This document shows positions 57,394 through 64,000 of a DNA stretch of 64,000 nt, piece by piece (positions within the stretch are counted from its first letter, which is position 1; the number at the start of each line of letters is the position of its first letter). The position numbers and the translations under genes are program-made. The DNA lies in contig DATJPY010000096.1 in assembly GCA_035506135.1 (NCBI GenBank), forward strand, positions 19,414 through 83,413, given 5' to 3'. The stretch comes from DATJPY01 sp035506135 (GTDB lineage Bacteria > Myxococcota_A > UBA9160 > PR03). Below the pieces are notes generated by a model. The model was not told the origin of the DNA and ran no database searches. It saw only the letters and a list, made by a program, of their open reading frames with translations.

Positions 57394-59794
57394 ACTTCTG
57401 TTCGAGCTTGGCGAGCTCGCTGCGCGCGGCGTCGGCCTCCGGGAACGGACCGTCCGCGAGCGCTTGCTGGAGCGTCGCCTGCGCGCGCTGGTGCTCGCCC
57501 TGGCGCGCCAGGGCGATGCCCAGGTGGTACCGGACCGACGGCGAGTCGGGCCGCGCCTTGAGCGCCTCGTCGAACGACGCCACGGCGAGATCGAGCTCGC
57601 CGCGCTGCAGGTGCACCCAGCCGAGGGTGTCGGTGACCTCCGGGCGCGGGTCGATCTTGTGCGCCGCCTCGGCGAGCTGCAGCGCGCGGTCGAGGTCCTG
57701 GTTGGACTCCGCGAGCAGCCACGCGAGGTCGTTCCGCGACGCCGCGTGTCCGGGATCCCGCCGCACGACCTCCTCGAGTCGCTGCTTGGCGCCGACGCGA
57801 TCGCCGCTCGCCAGCACGAGCTGAGCCGCGAGGTAGGCCGGGGTCACGTCCTGCGGCAGCGCCTTGGCCGCCTCGTCGTAGAGCGCGATCGCCTTCTTGG
57901 GGTCGCCGTTCTCGGCGGCGATCTGTGCCAGCCCCGTCTTGGCGCGGCCCTGGCTCGGATCGAGCTGGAGCGCCTTCTCGAGCGACTTGGAGGCCTCCGG
58001 GTAGCGCTTGGCGTTCACGAGCACCGTGCCCTGGATCTCGTAGAGCGACGCTGCGTCCGGATGCGCGGCGAGCGCGCGCGCGATCGGCGCCAGCGCCTCG
58101 TCCGGCTTCCCCGCCGCGACGAGCTGCTCGGCGAGCGCGCGCAGCACCATCTCGTTGGCGGGATCGGCGAGATCGAGGCCCGCCTTCTGCAGCGAGCGCG
58201 CCGCGGCCTCGTGACCCTGCGCGGCGGCCTCGATCCCGGCGCGCGAGACCGCGGCCTCGCGCTGGAAGCCCGCCTTCGCCATCGAGTCCGCCGTGCGGCG
58301 CGCCGAGTCGTAGAGGCCCTGCGCGGTCGCCGCGCGGATGTAGATGTCGTAGCCCTCGGGCCGGGCGCCGCTGCGGTTGGTCATGAAGTTGCGCGCGAAC
58401 TCGGTGGCGTCCTTGTAGTTGCCGCGGGACAGCTCGAGGTACGCGAGCATGAGGGCCGCGTCGGTCGCCTTCGAGTCCGCCCGGATCGCCTCGCGGAACT
58501 CGGATGCGGCGCGGTCGTAGTCGCCGACGTCGCGCGCGGCGAGCCCGGCGAGGTAGCGCCCGCCGGCGTTGTTCGGCCAGCGCCGCAGGCCGGAGTCGAA
58601 CGCGGCGAGCGCGGCCTGCGGCTGGCCGCGCGCGAGCAGCACGCGCCCCTTCAGCAGATCGCGGGACGCGGGCTCCTTGATCTGGTCGACGAGCGCCTGG
58701 GCCTCGTCGAGCTTGTTCAGGTCGATCAGGACGTCGGCCTTGAGGAACGCGAGGCCCTCGGCGGACGCGGGCTGCACCTTGGTCGCCTGGTTGATCGCCT
58801 CGAGCGCCTTGTCGGAGTGCCCGTTGCGGCGCTCGAACTCCGCGAGCGTGCCCCAGGCCGCGGCGGTGCCGAGCTTCTCGACGCCCTCGGTGAGGAGCTT
58901 GCGCGCCTGGTCCACTTTGCCAGACGCCTCGTAGCGGTCGGCCAGGGAGACGCGGAACGAGAGGTTCTCGGGCGCCTTCGCGACGGCGCGCACCCAGAGC
59001 TCCGTCGCCTCCGCGCCGCGCGCCTGTCCGTCGTAGAACTTCGTCATGAGGCGCAGGCCGAGCGGATCGGTCGGGACCTTGTCGAGGCAGCGCTTGTACT
59101 GCTCCTCGGCGCGCTTCGAGTCCTTCACGTTGTCTTCGATGAACGAGGCGCGCGCGAGGCAGCCGCGGATCGACGCGGACGGGTCGGGGTTCTTCGCGGT
59201 CATCTGCTCGAGCTCTTCGTGCGCCTTCTCGGCCTCGTCGATGCGGCCGAGCTCGGCCAGGATCGTGGCGCGCATCAGCGCAGCCTGGAAGTCGTCCGGC
59301 GCGAGCTGCCGCAGCCGGATGGCGTCCTCGAGCGCCAGGGTGCGCTGGTTGTTGCCGAGCTTCGCCTGCGTGCGGATGCGCAGCGCGTTCAGGTTGTCGG
59401 GCTTGCTCTCGAGCACCTTGCTGGCGACGCGGATGGCGTCGCCGTAGGCGTCGAGGGTGAGGAAGGTCGAGGCCAGCAGCAGGCCCGCCGGCACGGCGTG
59501 GTCCTGTGTCCCCGCCGCCTTCTCGAGCGGCCATACCGCGAGGCTCGCCTGTCCGGTCTGGACGAGCGCGACGCCGAGCAGGTAGTTCGCCTCGCCGAGC
59601 TCCGGGTCGCGCGCGAGGATCTGGCGCAGCGGCTCGATCGACTCGTTGAACTGCCCGGCGTCCTGGAGCGCGCGCACCTCCGTCAGGCGGTCTTCGACGC
59701 TGCCCGCACAGCCGACCCCGATCGCGGCGGCGACGAGCGCGAGCGCGCTCGTGCGGGCCCATCGGTGAGCCAGGAGGCGAAGACCGAGGCGCAT
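57392..59794 (-). CDS. TPR-repeat lipoprotein (PrsT-like), first of pair
   Basis: An 800-residue protein with a signal sequence ending GVGC (lipid Cys29), then a TPR solenoid to the end, with regular units such as GDYDRAASEFREAIRADS and GELDLAVASFDEALKARP. The outer membrane is the likely location. It opens a five-gene operon (this, TPR, STT3-like, SGNH, MFS-spermidine-synthase). The lack of any catalytic motif means function is by binding. GGAGGGAGGGAGC precedes the ATG; a -10-like TATACT lies 35 nt upstream. Confidence 0.82.
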   Translation of the reverse strand: MRLGLRLLAHRWARTSALALVAAAIGVGCAGSVEDRLTEVRALQDAGQFNESIEPLRQILARDPELGEANYLLGVALVQTGQASLAVWPLEKAAGTQDHAVPAGLLLASTFLTLDAYGDAIRVASKVLESKPDNLNALRIRTQAKLGNNQRTLALEDAIRLRQLAPDDFQAALMRATILAELGRIDEAEKAHEELEQMTAKNPDPSASIRGCLARASFIEDNVKDSKRAEEQYKRCLDKVPTDPLGLRLMTKFYDGQARGAEATELWVRAVAKAPENLSFRVSLADRYEASGKVDQARKLLTEGVEKLGTAAAWGTLAEFERRNGHSDKALEAINQATKVQPASAEGLAFLKADVLIDLNKLDEAQALVDQIKEPASRDLLKGRVLLARGQPQAALAAFDSGLRRWPNNAGGRYLAGLAARDVGDYDRAASEFREAIRADSKATDAALMLAYLELSRGNYKDATEFARNFMTNRSGARPEGYDIYIRAATAQGLYDSARRTADSMAKAGFQREAAVSRAGIEAAAQGHEAAARSLQKAGLDLADPANEMVLRALAEQLVAAGKPDEALAPIARALAAHPDAASLYEIQGTVLVNAKRYPEASKSLEKALQLDPSQGRAKTGLAQIAAENGDPKKAIALYDEAAKALPQDVTPAYLAAQLVLASGDRVGAKQRLEEVVRRDPGHAASRNDLAWLLAESNQDLDRALQLAEAAHKIDPRPEVTDTLGWVHLQRGELDLAVASFDEALKARPDSPSVRYHLGIALARQGEHQRAQATLQQALADGPFPEADAARSELAKLEQK

Positions 59795-60006
59795 CGTCTG
59801 CTCCCTCCCTCCGTCGAGTGAACGCGGCAGTATACGCGGCGTCCGACGGAAGGCCAGTCAAATCCCTCTGATTTCCGCTACGTTCGAGGCCGTCGCCCGG
59901 GGGTCCGTGCGCGGCGCCCAGTCCCCTCGCGAGTCCCTTGCTGAGTGTCCATCCGAGTGTCCATCTGGATCCCCTGCTGAGTGGCCGGCATGCCTCGAGA
60001 CGTGAC
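59795..60006. other. Divergent intergenic region TPR operon / sulfatase-like gene
   Basis: 212 nt. It has TATACT on the minus strand (59834-59829) and a minus-strand TTGACT (59861-59856) 21 nt upstream of it, too far for a standard pair. A near-tandem GAGTGTCCATC repeat at about 59943-59966 may be an operator for the plus-strand gene. Confidence 0.4.
59829..59834 (-). promoter_or_regulatory. Candidate -10 of the TPR operon
   Basis: TATACT on the minus strand, 34 nt before the ATG at 59794. TTGACT lies 21 nt further upstream, a longer spacer than normal. Confidence 0.4.
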
Positions 60007-62418
60007 GTGGGCACCGTGGTAACGATCGCGCACCTCGCGCGGCAAGGCGGCGGCCTCGCGCGCCTCGCGGTGCTCCTCGCGGTCGCCTCGTTCGGGTGCA
60101 GGCTCGGCGCAGCTCCTCCGGAGCGCATCGTGCTGGTCACGATCGACACGCTCCGGGCGGATCACGTCGGCTGCTACGGCTACGCGCGCGCCCACACGCC
60201 GACCCTGGACCGCCTCGCCGCCGAGGGGGTGCGCTACGAGGTCGCGCTCTCTCCCGTTCCCCTGACGCTGCCGTCGCACACGACGATCATGACCGGCCTC
60301 GATCCCGACCAGCACGGCGTGCGGCACAACTCGGTGTTCTCGCTCGACCCCGGCGTGCCGACGCTCGCCGAGCGCCTGCGCGCGCGCGGCTACGCCACCG
60401 CGGCCTTCATCGGCGCCTTCGTGCTCGACCGGCGCTTTGGCCTGGCGCGCGGCTTCGACCTCTACGACGACCAGCTCGGCGGCCGGCGGAGCTCGCTGGT
60501 CGGCTTCGCGGAGCGGCGCGCCGGCGAGGTGACCGACTCCTTCGAGCGCTGGCTCGCGACCGCACCGCCGCGCTTCTTCGTCTGGCTGCACTACTACGAC
60601 GCGCACGCGAGCTACGACCCGCCGGAGGGCTTCAAGCTCTCGTTCCCCTATGACCTCTACAGCGGGGAGATCGCCTACGTCGATGCGCAGCTCGGGCGCG
60701 CGCTCGAGGCGCTCTCGGCGCGCTTCGATCCCGCCGGCACGCTCGTGCTGGTGACGAGCGACCACGGCGAGTCGCTCGGCGAGCACGGCGAGCTCTCCCA
60801 CTCCTACGGCGTCTACGAGGCGACGCAGCGGGTGCCGCTCGTCGCGCGCGGGCCGGGCTTCACGGGCGGCCGCGTCGCGCACGAGCTGGCGCGCCTCGCC
60901 GACGTGACGCCCACCCTGCTGGCGGAGGCCGGCGCCGAGCCGATCAGCGGGGCGAGCGGCCGCGATCTGCGGGGCCGCGGCTCGGGCGAGCCGGCCTACC
61001 ACGAGACGCTCGCGACGCACCTCGACTTCGGCTGGGCGGCGCTCTTCGCCTTGCGCGGGGATCGCTGGAAGTACATCCGTGCGCCGCGGCCGGAGCTCTA
61101 CGATCTCGCCGCCGATCCGAAGGAGCTCGCGAACGTCGCGGCCGATCATCCGGACGTGGTGCGCGAGCTCGCGGCCGCGCTCGACGCGCGGCTCTCGCAG
61201 GCGCGTCCCCTCGCGATGCGCGATGCGCTCTCGAGCGACGACCGCGCGCGGCTCGAGGCGCTCGGCTACGTCGTCCCTGCGCCCGCGCGCGTCGGCTCGG
61301 ACCTCTCGGGGCCGGATCCCAAGGACCGGATCGGCGCCCTCGCCGCCCTCGAGCGCGCGGACCGCCTCGCCGACGCCGGGCACTTCGCCGACGCCTACGC
61401 CGCGCTCAACGCCGTCGAGGACGCGGGGCCCGCGCTCGAGGCGTCGCGCGCGGCGTATGCGCTGAACGCCGGGCTCGCCGCCGACGCCGAGCGCCACGCG
61501 CGGGAGGCGCTGCGCGCCGAGCCCGACCGGCCCGAGTACCGCCTGATCCTCGCCGCCTCGCTCGAGACGCAGGGCCGCTACGGCGCCGCGGCCGACGCGT
61601 TCCGCGCCGCGGCCGATGCCGACGCCAAGGCGCCTGCGCCCTGGAACGGGCTCGGCCGCGTGCGCGAGGCCACCGGCGATCCGCGCGGTGCGGCCGACGC
61701 CTACGAGCACGCGCTCTCGTGTCGGCCCGGCGATGCGGAGGCGACCTGGAGGCTCGCGGCGATCCGCATCGCTGCGGGCGACGTCGCAGGAGGTCGCGCG
61801 CTGCTCGCCGCCGCGCCCGATCCCCCGGCCGTCGATCCCGCCCTCCGCGCCGGAGCGGCCCTCCTCGCTGCGGGCGACCCGGACGCCGCGGCCACAGAGC
61901 TCGAGCGCGCGCTCGGCAGCGGCTCGGTGCCGCTCGCGCTCGCGAGCCCGACGGCCGCCGTGCTCGAGGCGGGCGGGCACCTCGAGGCGGCGCAGCGCGT
62001 GCGCGAGGCGGCGCTGCGCCAGTCGCCGGACGACTGGCAGCGCAAGAACGAGGTGGCCTGGGGCCTCGCTCTGCTCGGGCGCGAGCGGGACCGCGCGCTC
62101 GCGCTGGCGAGAGACGCCGTCGAGCAGTCGGAAGGTGCCGTGGCCGCGCTCGACACCCTCGCCACCGTGCAGCTCCTTCGGGCGGAGATGGACCAGGTCC
62201 TGCGAACGACCGACGGCGCGCTCGCTCGCGCCGGCTCCCTCGAGCGCCCGCATCTCCTCTACCTCCGCGCCCGTGCGCTCAGCGCTTCCGGCCGTCGGAG
62301 CGAGGCGCGCGCCGCGCTCGCGCAGGCGCTCGCGGCCGCTCCCGCGCCCGGCGAGCGCTGGCGCCAGGACGCCCGCGAGCTGCGCGTCGAGCTCGCTTCG
62401 AATGCGCCGCCGGGCTGA
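60007..62418 (+). CDS. Sulfatase-like (alkaline phosphatase superfamily) lipoprotein with C-terminal TPR
   Basis: An 803-residue protein. Signal sequence with ASFGC (Cys31), then a sulfatase-superfamily domain: IVLVTIDTLRADHVGCYGY (metal Asp47), the nucleophile site T-L-P-S-H at 87-91, TSDHGESLGEHGE and WKYIRAPRPELYDL. The nucleophile is Thr, where true sulfatases have Cys or Ser that is converted to formylglycine, so a phosphotransferase or phosphatase is more likely. The last 300 residues are TPR repeats. GTG 60007 is the best start; GTG 60016 is close behind. It may act on envelope glycans (inference). Confidence 0.8.
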   Translation: MGTVVTIAHLARQGGGLARLAVLLAVASFGCRLGAAPPERIVLVTIDTLRADHVGCYGYARAHTPTLDRLAAEGVRYEVALSPVPLTLPSHTTIMTGLDPDQHGVRHNSVFSLDPGVPTLAERLRARGYATAAFIGAFVLDRRFGLARGFDLYDDQLGGRRSSLVGFAERRAGEVTDSFERWLATAPPRFFVWLHYYDAHASYDPPEGFKLSFPYDLYSGEIAYVDAQLGRALEALSARFDPAGTLVLVTSDHGESLGEHGELSHSYGVYEATQRVPLVARGPGFTGGRVAHELARLADVTPTLLAEAGAEPISGASGRDLRGRGSGEPAYHETLATHLDFGWAALFALRGDRWKYIRAPRPELYDLAADPKELANVAADHPDVVRELAAALDARLSQARPLAMRDALSSDDRARLEALGYVVPAPARVGSDLSGPDPKDRIGALAALERADRLADAGHFADAYAALNAVEDAGPALEASRAAYALNAGLAADAERHAREALRAEPDRPEYRLILAASLETQGRYGAAADAFRAAADADAKAPAPWNGLGRVREATGDPRGAADAYEHALSCRPGDAEATWRLAAIRIAAGDVAGGRALLAAAPDPPAVDPALRAGAALLAAGDPDAAATELERALGSGSVPLALASPTAAVLEAGGHLEAAQRVREAALRQSPDDWQRKNEVAWGLALLGRERDRALALARDAVEQSEGAVAALDTLATVQLLRAEMDQVLRTTDGALARAGSLERPHLLYLRARALSASGRRSEARAALAQALAAAPAPGERWRQDARELRVELASNAPPG

Positions 62419-62495
62419 GCCGTCCCCATAGCCGGCCCGCCGTGGCTTGCTTAGTATGCTGCGCTCTTCGGAGCCCGACGGGAGGACGAGTTCAC

Positions 62496-64000
62496 TTGCT
62501 CCGGCGTCTCCTCGACAGTCCCTGGACCTACTTCAGCCTCGCGGGCGTCCTGTTCGTCGTCATGATCATGACCCAGTTCGAGATCCGCCCGCCCCCGCGT
62601 CCGAAGGGAACCGCCGCGGACATCGCGTCGCTCAAGGACCGCAAGGACCTGAACCTCGTCTTCATCGTGGTCGACACGCTCCGCGCCGATCGCCTGCACG
62701 GCTACGGCTACGAGCGCGAGACGAGCCCCACGCTCGACTATCTCGCGCAGACGGGAGTGCGCTTCGGCCGCGTCATCAGCCAGTCGAGCTGGACGAAGAG
62801 CTCGATGGCGTCGCTCTGGACCTCGACCTGGCCGGCCCGCAACGGGATCCTGCGCTGGTCGGAGCGGATCCCGCCCGAGGCGAACATGCCGGCGGAGCTG
62901 CTCCAGAAGGCCGGCTTCCACACCGCGGGCATCTGGCGCAACGGCTGGGTGGCTCCCAACTTCGGCTTCGACCAGGGCTTCGACACCTACCTGCGGCCCC
63001 AGTCGGGCCGCGACCCGGCGCGGTTCCAGCACCACGCGCCCTCGACGGTGATGGGGACCGACGAGGACCTGACCAGCGCCGCCCGCGAGTTCCTGAACTC
63101 CTACGCGAACCAGCGGTTCTTCCTGTACGTCCACTACATGGACGTCCATCAGTACGCGTACGACGAGTCCTCGGCGCGCTTCGGCACCAGCTACTCCGAT
63201 ACCTACGACAACGCGATCCACTGGGTCGACCGCAACATCGGCTCGCTGCTCGAGGCCCTGCAGGAGCACAAGATCTGGAACAAGACGCTGGTCGTGGTCA
63301 CCTCGGACCACGGCGAGGGCTTCCGCGAGCACGGTCTCGAGGGCCACGCGCGCACCCTCTACCGGGAGGTCGCCGAGGTCCCCTGGATCATCGCCTTCCC
63401 GTTCGAGCTCCAGACGGGGGTCGTGGTCGAGCCGACGGTCGGGAACGTCGACATCTGGCCGACGATCTTCGACCTGCTCGGGCTCCCGCCCGAGCACGAC
63501 ATCGACGGCCGCTCGGCCGCTCCGCTGATCCAGGCGGCGGCGACCGGCGCTCCGGCTCCGGCGACCGACCGCCCCTACTACGCCGAGATCGATCGCTCGT
63601 GGGGCAAGCCGAAGGGCGACCCCGATCCCCTCGTCGCCGTGACCCTCGGCCCGTACCGCGTGATCCGGCCTTCCCCCGACAAGGGGCACCAGACGGGAGA
63701 TCCGGAGAAGGTCGCGCCCGCGCTCGAGAAGGCGGCCGCCACCGCCATGGCCGACGACGGCCCCGGCGCGGCGCAGCCCGAGACTCCCGTCGAGAAGGCG
63801 CGCGCGACCGAGCTCTACGACCACCGCACGGACCCCTGGGAGAAGCGGGATCTCGCTGCCGACGGCACTCCCATCCCGGCGGATCTCCAGGCGGCGCTCA
63901 CCGCCTACCTCGTGCCCACCAAGCCACCCTGGGGCGTCACTCCCCAGGACGTGAAGCTCAACGAGATGGAGCTCAACCAGCTCCGCGCCCTCGGGTACGT
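62496..64000 (+). CDS. Second sulfatase-like membrane protein (incomplete at the right edge)
   Basis: About 500 residues are visible; the gene runs off the window. It starts TTG with GGGAGG upstream, then one N-terminal membrane helix (YFSLAGVLFVVMIM) and a sulfatase-superfamily domain. Metal site NLVFIVVDTLRADRLHGYGY, nucleophile region SSWTKSS with Thr, then VTSDHGEGFREHG and an ELYDHRTDPWEKRDL end block. Thr at the nucleophile again argues against formylglycine sulfatase activity. It follows the TPR-fused homologue by 77 nt on the same strand and is probably functionally paired with it. Confidence 0.85.
   Translation, partial: MLRRLLDSPWTYFSLAGVLFVVMIMTQFEIRPPPRPKGTAADIASLKDRKDLNLVFIVVDTLRADRLHGYGYERETSPTLDYLAQTGVRFGRVISQSSWTKSSMASLWTSTWPARNGILRWSERIPPEANMPAELLQKAGFHTAGIWRNGWVAPNFGFDQGFDTYLRPQSGRDPARFQHHAPSTVMGTDEDLTSAAREFLNSYANQRFFLYVHYMDVHQYAYDESSARFGTSYSDTYDNAIHWVDRNIGSLLEALQEHKIWNKTLVVVTSDHGEGFREHGLEGHARTLYREVAEVPWIIAFPFELQTGVVVEPTVGNVDIWPTIFDLLGLPPEHDIDGRSAAPLIQAAATGAPAPATDRPYYAEIDRSWGKPKGDPDPLVAVTLGPYRVIRPSPDKGHQTGDPEKVAPALEKAAATAMADDGPGAAQPETPVEKARATELYDHRTDPWEKRDLAADGTPIPADLQAALTAYLVPTKPPWGVTPQDVKLNEMELNQLRALGY

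Noticed and set aside
59856..59861. TTGACT as a -35 for the TPR operon
   Set aside because: The spacer to TATACT is 21 nt, outside the normal 16-18, so only the -10 is reported.
59943..59966. Direct repeat GAGTGTCCATC next to the sulfatase-like gene
   Set aside because: Only two short copies; it could be an operator but is not strong enough for its own finding.

Overview
The window is a stretch of very GC-rich, densely packed bacterial chromosome. Most codons end in G or C, GTG and TTG starts are frequent, and neighbouring genes often overlap. The gene content fits a high-GC delta-proteobacterial or Myxococcota-like lineage: RfbA/RfbC, GlmU-GlmS, MutS2, HflX, many lipoproteins and TPR proteins, an HTTM protein and glutaryl-CoA dehydrogenase. 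The presence of topoisomerase VI narrows it to an unusual member. The taxonomic call is an inference; no rRNA, tRNA, CRISPR array, phage or insertion sequence was seen.

Layout. 0-4 kb (minus): dTDP-rhamnose genes rfbA-rfbC, cut by the window edge, then a two-gene topoisomerase VI operon (top6B-top6A). 4-12 kb: a small unknown protein, comM/yifB, an OmpA-like lipoprotein, a von Willebrand A protein, a lipoprotein with D-x-D-x-D repeats, and a patatin-like phospholipase. 11.5-25 kb: an NRDE protein coupled to a small zinc-ribbon protein, folC, a GH20-like hexosaminidase, a homocysteine S-methyltransferase, an unusual GH36 alpha-galactosidase/HAD phosphatase fusion, an FAD oxidoreductase, mutS2 and an HTTM protein. 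25-33 kb: glutaryl-CoA dehydrogenase, a phasin-like protein, hflX-fabH, and glmU-glmS. 33-64 kb: rich in envelope and glycan-type membrane proteins. It has four TMTC-like GT-C proteins with an acidic 'DD' loop, one further polytopic protein, an STT3-like oligosaccharyltransferase homologue, a fused MFS/spermidine-synthase-like/TPR protein, an SGNH hydrolase, two large TPR lipoproteins and two alkaline-phosphatase-superfamily (sulfatase-like) proteins. pcrA/uvrD, a methyltransferase, an AhpD-like protein, a beta-lactamase-fold protein lacking its catalytic Lys, a VOC protein and a TolB-like propeller lipoprotein are interspersed.

Working together. glmU-glmS make UDP-GlcNAc and rfbA/C make dTDP-rhamnose, which are sugar donors. 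The TMTC/STT3-like/TPR-lipoprotein block at 33-63 kb looks like machinery for building or attaching surface glycans (inference). The most distinctive signals are: the bacterial topoisomerase VI operon; the GH36-HAD fusion; two genes (hflX and the TolB-like gene) whose reading frames begin upstream of any ATG/GTG/TTG; -10-like TANNNT boxes only 6-9 nt before several start codons, suggesting leaderless mRNAs; three convergent gene pairs whose stop codons interlock on one CTAG; and a dispersed intergenic repeat with a constant core preceded by a hairpin that varies in sequence but keeps its pairing.
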